Source of the DNA: Marivita sp. S6314
GTDB lineage: Bacteria; Pseudomonadota; Alphaproteobacteria; Rhodobacterales; Rhodobacteraceae
Direction of reading: 5' to 3'
NCBI RefSeq assembly: GCF_023015985.1
Contig: NZ_JALKAO010000004.1
Span: forward strand, 1-64,000
Length of the DNA: 64,000 nucleotides
Part shown: in pieces, positions 55,201-63,627 of the stretch
Position numbering within the stretch: position 1 is the stretch's first letter
How the letters are laid out: every line of letters begins with the position of its first letter
The notes under the pieces: model-generated
The model's database searches: none
The model's input: only the letters and a program-made list of their open reading frames with translations
What the model was told of the DNA's origin: nothing
Made by a program: the position numbers and the translations under genes

Positions 55201-56201
55201 GCGTTCCAATCGTTGAAATTCGGGGCGTCTCAAAGCGATTTACCAAACGGCTCGATGTGGCTGGGAAGATTGCTCAGAAGCTGGGCGCGAATGTGCGCGA
55301 AGAAACGGTGCATGCCGTCGATGATGTCTCGCTTGCCATTCAACCGGGAGAGGTTCTGGGGCTGGTGGGCGAATCCGGTTGCGGAAAGTCCACGCTTGGC
55401 CGTGTTGTCGCCGGCATCCATGCCGCGAGTGACGGGCAGATGTTCTACCAAGGAAAGGACTTGGCCACGATCACAGGTGCTGAAAAGCGCGCGGCAACTC
55501 TGGCGATCCAAATGATCTTCCAAGACCCGTTTGCCAGCCTCAACCCCCGGATGCGTGTGGAGGAAATCATCGGCGAAGCGCCGCAATTGCACGGCATCGT
55601 CAGCAAATCCGAGCTGTCGGATTATGTCGATGACGTGATGCGCAAGGTTGGCCTCGATCCCTCGCTCAAGAAACGCTACGCCCACCAGTTTTCGGGGGGC
55701 CAGCGCCAGCGGATCGGCATTGCACGCGCGTTGGCAGTAAAACCGAAATTCCTGGTCTGTGACGAGGCCATTGCCGCGTTGGACGTGTCGATCCAGGCGC
55801 AGGTGATCAACCTGTTCATGGATCTGCGCGAAGAACTTGGCCTCACATATCTGTTCATCAGCCATGATCTCAGCGTGGTCGAGCACATCGCCGATCGGGT
55901 CGCGATCATGTATCTGGGCCGCATTGTCGAATCCGCGACGACCGAAGAGCTTTTCTCGAACCCGCGCCACCCCTACACCAAAGCGCTTCTTGCCGAAGCG
56001 CCGAGACTGGATCAGCGACGCCGCGACTTTGCGCCGATCAAGGGTGAAATCCCGTCACCCCTCGATCCACCACCCGGCTGCACGTTTCATCCGCGCTGCC
56101 CCGTGGCCACTGCGGACTGCCGCAAGACAGTTCCCGTTTTGCAAACAGGCCGTGACGGGCGTGAAACAGCTTGCCTGCTTGAACATACCGAAACCGTATA
56201 A
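55197..56201 (+). CDS. Oligopeptide ABC transporter ATPase 2 (DppF type)
   Basis: The 334-residue ATPase has Walker A GESGCGKST, signature FSGGQRQRIGIARAL and Walker B FLVCDEAIAALD. C-terminal oligo_HPY tail with CTFHPRCPVATADC. The ATG at 55197 lies in an ATGA overlap with the previous gene; an upstream in-frame ATG would start within it. Completes the ABC importer. Confidence 0.93.
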   Translation: MSVPIVEIRGVSKRFTKRLDVAGKIAQKLGANVREETVHAVDDVSLAIQPGEVLGLVGESGCGKSTLGRVVAGIHAASDGQMFYQGKDLATITGAEKRAATLAIQMIFQDPFASLNPRMRVEEIIGEAPQLHGIVSKSELSDYVDDVMRKVGLDPSLKKRYAHQFSGGQRQRIGIARALAVKPKFLVCDEAIAALDVSIQAQVINLFMDLREELGLTYLFISHDLSVVEHIADRVAIMYLGRIVESATTEELFSNPRHPYTKALLAEAPRLDQRRRDFAPIKGEIPSPLDPPPGCTFHPRCPVATADCRKTVPVLQTGRDGRETACLLEHTETV

Positions 56202-56219
56202 ATCTACCGGAGTCTGAAC

Positions 56220-57626
56220 GTGAAAAACACTGACCCCATCTGGGACCATGTCGACCGCCACCGTGATGCCTTCACTGATCTGTCAGACCGCGTCTTTGAC
56301 ACACCCGAAACCTTGTACAAAGAGGTTAAATCAGTCGCCGAACACAAGCGTATGCTTGAAGAACAGGGGTTCAGGATCACCGAGAACGCGGCGGGCATCC
56401 CGACAGCCGTGGTTGGTGAAGCCGGTGACGAAGGGCCGGTCATTGCGATCCTTGGTGAATTTGATGCGTTGCCCGCGCTCAGTCAAGCGCCGGGCGTGGC
56501 CAGTCACCAACCGCTTGAGGAGGGCGGCAACGGGCATGGGTGCGGGCATAACCTTCTGGGGGCTGCGGCGCTGCTGGCTGCCACGGCCGTCAAAGACTGG
56601 ATGGCGGAAAACGGCATCAAGGCGCGCGTGCGCTATTATGGGTGCCCGGCAGAAGAGGGCGGTGCTGCCAAAACCTACATGGTTCGTGAAGGCCTGTTTG
56701 ACGATGTGGACGCGGCGATTTCCTGGCATCCGGCGACATTTACCGGCGTGAACGCAGCCAATTCGCTGGCCAATACACGCATTGATTTCACCTTTCACGG
56801 CAAAGCCGCCCATGCTGCCGCTGCACCGGAACTTGGTCGATCAGCCCTTGATGCGGTCGAGTTGATGAACATCGGCGTCAACTACATGCGCGAACACATG
56901 CCCGACAATGCGCGGGTCCATTATGCCTATCTGGATGCGGGGGGTGTTGCGCCCAATGTCGTGCAGGCCAAGGCGACCGTGCGCCAGTTGATCCGGGCGC
57001 AAAGCTTGCCTGAGCTTTATGATCTCATTGCCCGGGTACGCAAAATCGCCGACGGCGCGGCGCTGATGACAGAAACACAAGTGACCTCTCAGGTGTTCTC
57101 GGGCGTGTCCAACCTGCTGGGCAACCGCGCGCTGGAAGAAACGATGCAGCGCGAGCTTGAGAAGCTGGGGCCTGTGCCCTTTGACGCCGATGATGAGGTC
57201 TTCGCGCGCGAAATCCAGACAACACTCACGGATGCCGACATCGCGGCAACGTTCAAACGTATCGGGGCCAAGCCGAAAAAGGGACTGGCGCTGTGTGATT
57301 TCGTAGCGCCGCTGGATCGCCACAGTGATGGGGGCGAAGGCTCAACGGATGTGGGCGATGTCAGCTGGGCGGTGCCAACGGTGCAAGCGCGCGTCGCAAC
57401 CTGCGCCATCGGCACGCCGTTTCATACCTGGCAAACCGTGGCACAGGGCAAGACTCCGGCGGCGCATAAGGGCCTGATCTACGCGGCCAAAGCGATGGCG
57501 GCGACGGCCTGTCGTTTGGTTGAAGACCCGTCTCTGATCAGTGCCGCAAAAACCGTGCATCAGGACCATCTGGAAGAGACGCCCTATACCTGCCCGATCC
57601 CCGACGACGTGCATCCCCCGGTGTGA
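56220..57626 (+). CDS. M20 amidohydrolase (AbgB-like)
   Basis: The 468-residue M20D metallohydrolase has [17 protein letters not shown] (metal ligands), [10 protein letters not shown] (catalytic Glu region) and [14 protein letters not shown]. AbgB is one subunit of p-aminobenzoyl-glutamate hydrolase, and relatives hydrolyse N-acyl or indoleacetyl amino acids. GTG start at 56220, 18 bases after the ATPase. Its position at the end of the transporter operon suggests it cleaves the imported amide or peptide in the cytosol. Confidence 0.87.
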   Translation: MKNTDPIWDHVDRHRDAFTDLSDRVFDTPETLYKEVKSVAEHKRMLEEQGFRITENAAGIPTAVVGEAGDEGPVIAILGEFDALPALSQAPGVASHQPLEEGGNGHGCGHNLLGAAALLAATAVKDWMAENGIKARVRYYGCPAEEGGAAKTYMVREGLFDDVDAAISWHPATFTGVNAANSLANTRIDFTFHGKAAHAAAAPELGRSALDAVELMNIGVNYMREHMPDNARVHYAYLDAGGVAPNVVQAKATVRQLIRAQSLPELYDLIARVRKIADGAALMTETQVTSQVFSGVSNLLGNRALEETMQRELEKLGPVPFDADDEVFAREIQTTLTDADIAATFKRIGAKPKKGLALCDFVAPLDRHSDGGEGSTDVGDVSWAVPTVQARVATCAIGTPFHTWQTVAQGKTPAAHKGLIYAAKAMAATACRLVEDPSLISAAKTVHQDHLEETPYTCPIPDDVHPPV

Positions 57627-57636
57627 GATCCGCACC

Positions 57637-59028
57637 ATGACCCGCACAGGGGCCATCGACGCCGTCTCAGACTATTTCGACGCCGGCCAGTTCGTGTCCG
57701 ATTTGGCCGAGCTTGTTGCGCATGAGACCGAAAGCCAGACGCCGGAACAGGCAAAGGCGCTTCCGCGTTACTTGGCAAAAGCGCTCGTTCCACGGCTTGA
57801 GGCGCTGGGGTTTGATTGTACGATCCACGCAAATCCGGTTGTGGGCGCTGGTCCCATTTTGGTGGCCGAGCGGATCGAAGATGATGCATTGCCCACACTC
57901 CTGTCCTACGGCCACGGCGACGTCATCCGCGCGCAGACCTATCAGTGGCGGGACGGCTTGCATCCGTTCCGGCTGGTCGAAGAAGGCGACCGCCTCTATG
58001 GGCGCGGCACGGCGGACAATAAGGGCCAGCACCTGATCAATATCGCAGCGCTCACGTCGGTGTTGCAGACAAGGGGCGCCTTGGGATTCAACTGTCGGTT
58101 TCTGGTTGAGATGGGCGAAGAAATGGGCTCTCCGGGCCTCGCTGCGTTTTGCGAAGCTCACAAAGACGCGCTTGCCGCCGACGTCCTGATCGCGTCGGAT
58201 GGCCCGCGCCTGCAACCGGACACGCCAACACTGTTCATGGGCGCGCGCGGCGGGGTGTCCTTCGATCTGGTGGTTGATTTGCGCGACGGCGCGCACCATT
58301 CGGGAAACTGGGGCGGCTTGCTGGCAGATCCGGCGATGATCCTTGCCCAAGCTTTGTCTGTCATCACAGATGCACGCGGCCAAATTCGGGTGCCGGAATG
58401 GCGGCCCACCAGCCTGACCGATGACATTCGCGCAGCCCTGCGCGACCTGCCTGTCGACGGGGAGACCGGTCCAAGCATTGACCCCGATTGGGGCGAAGAA
58501 GATCTGACCCCGGCAGAGCGCGTGTTCGGCTGGAACAGTTTTGCCGTTCTCGCGATGAAAAGCGGCGTGCCCGAAGCACCGGTCAACGCCATCTCTGCGC
58601 GCGCGGTCGCGGCGTGCCAGCTCCGCTATGTTGTGGGCACCGATCAGGCTGACATCCTGCCATCCCTGCGCCGTCATCTGGATGCGCACGGGTTCACAGC
58701 CGTTGAGATTGCTCCGCATGACCGCGGTTTTTTCGATGCAACCCGTCTGCCACCGGGTCACACTTGGGTGACGTTTGTGGCGCGGTCAATACAGGAAACC
58801 TCGGGCAAAGCCCCGCATATCCTGCCCAATCTGGCAGGCTCTCTGCCAAACGAAGTTTTCGCCGATATTCTGGGACTGCCCACCGTTTGGGTGCCGCACT
58901 CCTACCGCGCCTGTTCGCAGCATGCGCCCAACGAGCACCTGTTGAAACCTGTGGCGCGGGACGCGCTCAGGCTGATGGCAGGGCTGTTCTGGGACATCGG
59001 TGCGGGGAAAACCCCTGTTCGAGGGTAG
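57637..59028 (+). CDS. M20-family dipeptidase-like metallohydrolase
   Basis: The 463-residue M20 peptidase has LSYGHGDVI (metal His-x-Asp), [14 protein letters not shown] (bridging Asp) and [11 protein letters not shown] (catalytic Glu, metal Glu), typical of the peptidase M20A/ArgE-DapE group. The ATG at 57637 is 10 bases after the previous stop. With the AbgB-like enzyme it gives two different cytosolic hydrolases for transported peptides or N-acyl amino acids. Confidence 0.87.
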   Translation: MTRTGAIDAVSDYFDAGQFVSDLAELVAHETESQTPEQAKALPRYLAKALVPRLEALGFDCTIHANPVVGAGPILVAERIEDDALPTLLSYGHGDVIRAQTYQWRDGLHPFRLVEEGDRLYGRGTADNKGQHLINIAALTSVLQTRGALGFNCRFLVEMGEEMGSPGLAAFCEAHKDALAADVLIASDGPRLQPDTPTLFMGARGGVSFDLVVDLRDGAHHSGNWGGLLADPAMILAQALSVITDARGQIRVPEWRPTSLTDDIRAALRDLPVDGETGPSIDPDWGEEDLTPAERVFGWNSFAVLAMKSGVPEAPVNAISARAVAACQLRYVVGTDQADILPSLRRHLDAHGFTAVEIAPHDRGFFDATRLPPGHTWVTFVARSIQETSGKAPHILPNLAGSLPNEVFADILGLPTVWVPHSYRACSQHAPNEHLLKPVARDALRLMAGLFWDIGAGKTPVRG

Positions 59029-59253
59029 GGAATAACCAATGCATCGCCGACGGGCGACGGCATTCTGCAGCGCCGCAGATTGATCGCCACACGTGTTCAG
59101 ATCAGGCGGCGCTACTAACGAAAACCATGTTCTTAAATCGGGGCAGGGATAATCTTAGTCTCGTGCCCTGATCCAGAAGACAATCCCAACGGCCAAAGCG
59201 CAGGCAACAAGCCCGTGCTGCGAGAGGTGGTCCTAGGTTCTAGACCACTTCGG

Positions 59254-60135
59254 TCAGACCGCGATAGGCTCTCGCAACAGCGGGCGTGTCAGGCACGTGG
59301 GGCCTCCTTCACACCCGATGCAAAGTGCATCGCCGCGAAACAGACGGACATTGATACCCGCGTCCACAAGTGCGGCGTGTGTTTCGGGCAGACCGTCTAG
59401 CATGATGCATTCGCCAGGGGCGGTGGCCAGAACATTTGTGCTGAGCGCTCCGCTTTGCTCAAACTCGGCAAACGGGGCCTCGATAAGGTCAAAGCCCTTG
59501 TCGTTGAGCAACTCAAGCAATCCGACAGGCAACAACGGCATGCACACCAACGCGGTTTTTGTATCAACCAGACTGATCAGTGACATCAGATGCAGGCAGG
59601 CTTCGGCGCCCGTATACACAGGCAAATCAAAGACATGCGTATCGATTTTGAGGTCCGCCATGATGTCCCGGATCTGGCCTGCGCCCACAGTGTTGGTCCG
59701 AAACCCGCGGCCGATGATCAGCGTCTCGTCATCCAGCCACAGGGTATCGCCCGCCTCAGCGCGCCCGGTGCCGGTGATGGCCCCAACAATCGGAATGTCA
59801 TGCGCGTCGTAAAAGGCACGGTGCAGGTGTTGTTCGCCTGCGCGCAGCACTTTGCCGGGGGACATCAGGATCGCGCCTGCCGGCGTCACCAAGGACGCAT
59901 CATAGGTGAACACGGCATCCGCAATGCCGCCGTCATCCTCTGCCATCCAGAAAATTTCAACCCCTGCATCGGTCAACGTTTTCACAAAAGCCGCATGGTT
60001 TTCTGCGACCAGATCGGACTTGAACTCCGGACCATAGTGCCAAACCGCAGGGTCCGCGTTGATCAGGGATGCACTTGGCTTTCTCACCGCAACTTTCCGC
60101 AGCGGCGCTGTCATGGAAGAGACACGATACATCAT
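59254..60135 (-). CDS. Pentein-fold guanidino-modifying hydrolase (arginine deiminase/DDAH-like)
   Basis: The 293-residue pentein-superfamily protein has D73 in ADAVFT, the EAGD segment around residues 127-130, H182 in CLHLMSL and C281 in GGPTCLTRPL as the nucleophile. These residues are the guanidine-hydrolase set. Likely reaction: attack on a guanidino carbon to give a ureido product and ammonia, or a methylamine as in DDAH. The usual HLD motif reads HLM, so the guanidino-binding acid after the histidine is missing. Start overlaps the previous gene's stop; in-frame ATG at 60132 is also possible. Confidence 0.78.
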   Translation of the reverse strand: MMYRVSSMTAPLRKVAVRKPSASLINADPAVWHYGPEFKSDLVAENHAAFVKTLTDAGVEIFWMAEDDGGIADAVFTYDASLVTPAGAILMSPGKVLRAGEQHLHRAFYDAHDIPIVGAITGTGRAEAGDTLWLDDETLIIGRGFRTNTVGAGQIRDIMADLKIDTHVFDLPVYTGAEACLHLMSLISLVDTKTALVCMPLLPVGLLELLNDKGFDLIEAPFAEFEQSGALSTNVLATAPGECIMLDGLPETHAALVDAGINVRLFRGDALCIGCEGGPTCLTRPLLREPIAV

Positions 60136-60752
60136 TCGTTGCCCTGAACCCGATCAAGATGATCGGCGTCCACGTCGCACAAGCCAAGCGCATCTTTCGT
60201 GCTGATCGCCGTGCAGAATTCGCCGTGCAGACTTGCGATGGCCATGTTGTGGACCAGGTCAGGATCATAGTCCTGACCGTCATGGCCGATGCTGTTCATC
60301 GTGGCGCAGGCGTCGTGCACCAGGTAGGTGTCGAACCCCATATTGCCTGCCATGCGCACCGTTGTTTCGACACAGATATTCGTGAAATATCCCACAACAA
60401 CAAGGCGTTGGATGCGCGCGCGGCGCAGATCAAGCTCTAGCGATGTTCCGATAAATCCACTGTTCACGGACTTTTCGACAACGATGTCACCGGCTTGGGT
60501 TTCCATACCGTCAAGCTGCTGACCGCTTTCCAGTGACAGTTTGAGAGGCGAGCCGTCTTCGATTGAATCGTGCTTTGTAAAGGCCACCTGCCGACCGGAG
60601 GGGCGCCATTTGTTCAGGATCGAGATGATGTTGGATTCGGCGTCCAGATTGTTCCGTCTGCCGGTTGGGCCACCGTAATACGCGGTGTCATTGATGCCCT
60701 TCTGGACGTCGATCAAAAGCAGTGCGGTGGACGCGTCAAATTTCGAAATCAT
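60132..60752 (-). CDS. Isochorismatase-family cysteine hydrolase, TetR-linked
   Basis: The 206-residue cysteine hydrolase has the complete triad D15 (LIDVQKG), K94 (VVEKSVNSGF) and C127 (FTNICVETT). Families with this triad cleave amides or ureido groups (nicotinamidase, carbamoylsarcosine amidase, biuret hydrolase, maleamate amidase). It is the first gene of a two-gene operon with the pentein hydrolase, with 4 overlapping bases, and is divergent from tetR. Together they could convert a guanidino compound to a ureido compound and then to an amine, CO2 and ammonia. Confidence 0.84.
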   Translation of the reverse strand: MISKFDASTALLLIDVQKGINDTAYYGGPTGRRNNLDAESNIISILNKWRPSGRQVAFTKHDSIEDGSPLKLSLESGQQLDGMETQAGDIVVEKSVNSGFIGTSLELDLRRARIQRLVVVGYFTNICVETTVRMAGNMGFDTYLVHDACATMNSIGHDGQDYDPDLVHNMAIASLHGEFCTAISTKDALGLCDVDADHLDRVQGNE

Positions 60753-60782
60753 GTTTCTCTCCTCGTTGCGTTTCTGTACGTG

Positions 60783-60798
60783 CTATACACATGTATAG
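60783..60798. promoter_or_regulatory. Probable TetR operator, CTATACA-CA-TGTATAG
   Basis: A perfect 7-bp inverted repeat with a 2-base spacer lies in the 80-base gap between the cysteine hydrolase and the tetR gene. Position and form are typical of TetR-family operators, and it would cover the promoters of both genes. Confidence 0.7.
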
Positions 60799-60832
60799 TC
60801 AATGCAATCTTGCGGTAGAAAGACACCGGCAC

Positions 60833-61432
60833 ATGGTTCAACAAACCCCACGCGACATGCCTTTGGGCCGCGCCAAACTGATCGACGCGGCACTGTCGTG
60901 CATGGCCAATTTCGGTCAGGACGGCACAACCGTGCGCGTGATTGCCGATCATGCCGGTGTGACACCCGGGCTGGTCAAACACCACTTTGGCAGCAAAGAA
61001 GGTCTGCTGGTCGAAACCTATCGCCATCTGAATGAACGCACGGTGACCCGCATTTCGAACGCGCTGCACCTTTATCCCAACGACGTTGGTGCCGCCTTGG
61101 AAAGCGTGATCCAGGCTCTGTTCCCAAGCGATTTGTCAGATGTGCGAAAAATGCGGGTTCTGGTGGCGTTTTGGGGACTTGTTCTGACCAACCCGCGATT
61201 TGCAGAGGTGCAGGCCGAAACCAATGCACAAACGCGGCGGCTGCTTTGTGACCTCATCGCCCAACATAGCAGCGATCCCGATGCGACAGACGATGTTGCG
61301 GACGGGATCATCGCGATAACGGACGGTTTATGGCTTGAATGCTGCATGAATCCCGGGCGGATGACGCCGGAAAAAGCTGTGCAAATCGCCACCAAACTGG
61401 CCCGGGGCATCTTGCGAATTGATCGCGCCTAA
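60833..61432 (+). CDS. TetR/AcrR-family transcriptional regulator
   Basis: The 199-residue regulator has an N-terminal TetR HTH (TTVRVIADHAGVTPGLVKHHFGSKEGLL) and a C-terminal ligand domain of the BetI-like type. The ATG at 60833 was chosen as the start of the typical N-terminus; an in-frame ATG lies further upstream, in the operator region. It is divergent from the isochorismatase-pentein operon and likely represses it and itself through the palindrome at 60783-60798. Confidence 0.86.
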   Translation: MVQQTPRDMPLGRAKLIDAALSCMANFGQDGTTVRVIADHAGVTPGLVKHHFGSKEGLLVETYRHLNERTVTRISNALHLYPNDVGAALESVIQALFPSDLSDVRKMRVLVAFWGLVLTNPRFAEVQAETNAQTRRLLCDLIAQHSSDPDATDDVADGIIAITDGLWLECCMNPGRMTPEKAVQIATKLARGILRIDRA

Positions 61433-61563
61433 GACCGTCTTACCCAGGTGACGATCTGGTGTAGGTCCTGACGTCACCCACTGTTTTTCGCCCGACGACC
61501 AAACCGACCATGGCCGCGCCGATCCCCCGCTTCAGGCCTGCTTGCGGACAGATTTTGTATTTG

Positions 61564-61591
61564 TTGACAGAATCGAGAAACTCCATATTGT
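61564..61591 (+). promoter_or_regulatory. Candidate sigma-70 promoter of the alpha/beta hydrolase operon
   Basis: TTGACA at 61564-61569 is followed after 16 bases by TATTGT at 61586-61591. The -10 element abuts the direct repeats at 61590-61626. About 50 bases before the ATG at 61644. Read by eye only. Confidence 0.45.
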
Positions 61592-61626
61592 TTCATATAA
61601 AGATATTTGCGTTCCGTAAAACGATA
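61590..61626 (+). repeat. Tandem imperfect direct repeats, 21-base period, upstream of the NicC-like operon
   Basis: Two 16-base copies, GTTTCATATAAAGATA and GTTCCGTAAAACGATA, share 12 of 16 positions and are spaced 21 bases, which is two helical turns. They begin at the -10 region and end 17 bases before the first gene. GTTTC/GTTCCGTA-like half-sites are typical of IclR-family regulators of aromatic catabolism, but no such regulator gene lies in the window. Confidence 0.5.
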
Positions 61627-61643
61627 CAACTGGATAGAAAGCC

Positions 61644-62441
61644 ATGACTTTGGCCGCCCGACATCTGGCCTATGATTGCACCGGCACCGGTGCGCGCGTG
61701 GTTCTGCTTCATCCCATCGGGCTGGATCGTCGATTTTGGGCGCGGATGGCGGACGAACTGAAGGGTGAGCTTGAGCTGTGCGCCTTCGATCTTCCGGGAC
61801 ACGGCACCAGTCCAATCACGGATGGGTCCGTCAGTATTGAGGGGCTGGCCGCAGCGGTTGAGGATACGATGCGCACCGATGGGCTTGGCCCCGCGATTGT
61901 GGTCGGATGCTCTCTTGGCGGCATGATTGCGCAGGCATTGGCAACCCGCGCGCCCGACCTTGTGCGGGGCCTCGTTCTGGCCAACACAAATTTCACCCAG
62001 ACAGAACAGGGACGCGCTGCCATGCGCCAGCGCGCAGCAGAGGCGCGCAAGGGGATGAACGCCGTTGTGGACACCTGTCTGGAACGGTGGTTTGCGCCGG
62101 ACGTCGCTGCGGCGGATCCCAAGGGTATGGCCCTGATCCGCGAGATGCTTCTGGCCGGTGATCCGGACGTTCATGCACGCTGCTGGGAGGCGATTGGTAA
62201 TCTCGATCTTGGCGCGGTGCTGCCGACGATTACAGTGCCGTGCCTTGTCGTTGCAGGTGGTGACGACCGCTCCATTCCCGCCGAAAAATCCCGTGCCTTG
62301 GCCGGACTTTTGCCGCGCGCAACCCTGCACACAATTGAAGGTGCGGGTCATTTGACGCCGTTCGAACGCCCGGCGGACTTTGCCGAATTGCTCCGGCACT
62401 TCGCCCTGAAGCTTGCCGATGAACAAATGGAGGAGACCTGA
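61644..62441 (+). CDS. Alpha/beta-fold hydrolase (3-oxoadipate enol-lactonase or NicD-like)
   Basis: The 265-residue alpha/beta hydrolase has nucleophile elbow GCSLGG (S90), acid region GGDDRSIP and catalytic His in EGAGHLTP. The overall pattern (HPIGLDRRFW, DLPGHGTS) resembles PcaD lactonases. Because the next genes look like a NicC-type monooxygenase and a NicX-type protein, it may instead play the NicD role and deformylate a ring-cleavage product. The two alternatives cannot be separated by sequence reading alone. It precedes the monooxygenase by 5 bases. Confidence 0.8.
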   Translation: MTLAARHLAYDCTGTGARVVLLHPIGLDRRFWARMADELKGELELCAFDLPGHGTSPITDGSVSIEGLAAAVEDTMRTDGLGPAIVVGCSLGGMIAQALATRAPDLVRGLVLANTNFTQTEQGRAAMRQRAAEARKGMNAVVDTCLERWFAPDVAAADPKGMALIREMLLAGDPDVHARCWEAIGNLDLGAVLPTITVPCLVVAGGDDRSIPAEKSRALAGLLPRATLHTIEGAGHLTPFERPADFAELLRHFALKLADEQMEET

Positions 62442-62446
62442 AAAAC

Positions 62447-63586
62447 ATGGCTGAGAAACCTCTCTCCGTGGCGCTGATCGGCGCTGGAATGGGTGGCCTT
62501 GCAGCCGCTGCAATGCTGTTGCGCAAGGGGCAGGATGTCACTGTCTATGAACAGGCACCGGCCTTTACACGGCTTGGCGCGGGCATCCAGCAGGGGCCAA
62601 ACACCGTCAAGGCGCTGCGCGGTATCGGGCTTGAGCAACGGCTGCGCGATGTGTCCTTTCGCCCGGAGATGACGCGCTACCGGGATGCGGCAGACGGGAC
62701 AATCCGCTGGGAGCGGCTTCAAGGCGATACGTATGAGGAGAAATACGGCGCGCCGCAGCTGCTGTTACACCGGGCCGAGCTGCACAGCGCGCTCGCCTCG
62801 AAGGTACCCGAGACGTATATCAAGCTGGGCAAGACCCTGACCGGGTTTGCACAGGGTGACGATGGCGTACGGATGGACTTCGCCGATGGCACCAGCGCCG
62901 AGGCGGATGTGATGATCGCGGCAGACGGGGTGCATTCTGTTGTGCGCGATGCGGTCGCTGGCCCCGGCGAGCAGCGCTATACCGGGCGCGTCGCATATCG
63001 CACCACCTTTCCCGCCAGCCTGATGAACGGGCGCGAGATTGAGGCCTCGACCAAGTGGATGGCCGACGACCGCCATATCGTCATCTATTACCTGAACGAG
63101 GCGCGCGACGAGATCTATTTCGTCACCAGCACACCCGAGCCGGATTACAGCATCGAGTCTTGGTCAACCACCGGCGATATGGACGAGCTGCGCCGCACCT
63201 ATGCGGGGTTCCACGAGGAAGTGCGCGCCGTGCTCGACGCGTGTCCGTCGGCGCATAAATGGGCGCTGGTGTCACGTGAACCGCTGCCCACATGGCACAA
63301 AGGACGCGTCGCGCTTTTGGGCGACGCCTGCCATCCGATGACCCCCTACATGGCGCAGGGCGCGGGCATGGCCATCGAGGACGCGGCGATCCTCGCGCGC
63401 TGTCTTGAGGGCGCCGGGCAGGGTGACATCACACCTGCGCTGGCAAAATACGAAGCGATCCGCAAGCCGCGCGCCAGCTGGATTCAGGCCGCATCCGGCA
63501 CCAACGATATCGACCAGTTCCGGCGCGAACAGGACAAGGTGTTTTCCTATGACGCCTGGACCGCGCCGCTTGACATACCGGGCTGA
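62447..63586 (+). CDS. FAD-dependent aromatic monooxygenase, NicC-like
   Basis: The 379-residue class A flavoprotein hydroxylase has GxGxxG in ALIGAGMGGLAAAAML, the DG motif AADGVHSVVRDA and the GD motif LLGDACHPM. From the N-terminus (EQAPAFTRLGAGIQ...GPNTVK) through FADGT, KW-DDRH, DEIYFVT and MAQGAGMAIEDAA, the sequence follows 6-hydroxynicotinate 3-monooxygenase (NicC) closely from memory of that family. Salicylate hydroxylases are the other near relatives. Likely reaction: NADH- and O2-dependent (decarboxylating) hydroxylation of a hydroxypyridine or aromatic acid. Confidence 0.85.
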   Translation: MAEKPLSVALIGAGMGGLAAAAMLLRKGQDVTVYEQAPAFTRLGAGIQQGPNTVKALRGIGLEQRLRDVSFRPEMTRYRDAADGTIRWERLQGDTYEEKYGAPQLLLHRAELHSALASKVPETYIKLGKTLTGFAQGDDGVRMDFADGTSAEADVMIAADGVHSVVRDAVAGPGEQRYTGRVAYRTTFPASLMNGREIEASTKWMADDRHIVIYYLNEARDEIYFVTSTPEPDYSIESWSTTGDMDELRRTYAGFHEEVRAVLDACPSAHKWALVSREPLPTWHKGRVALLGDACHPMTPYMAQGAGMAIEDAAILARCLEGAGQGDITPALAKYEAIRKPRASWIQAASGTNDIDQFRREQDKVFSYDAWTAPLDIPG

Positions 63587-63627
63587 GCCACAGCCACCCC
63601 CAGACGTTTTCCGAAAAGGACCGACAC

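Noticed and set aside
57667-58761. 364-codon open frame antisense to the second M20 hydrolase
   Set aside because: Composition-driven shadow without motifs or a ribosome site.
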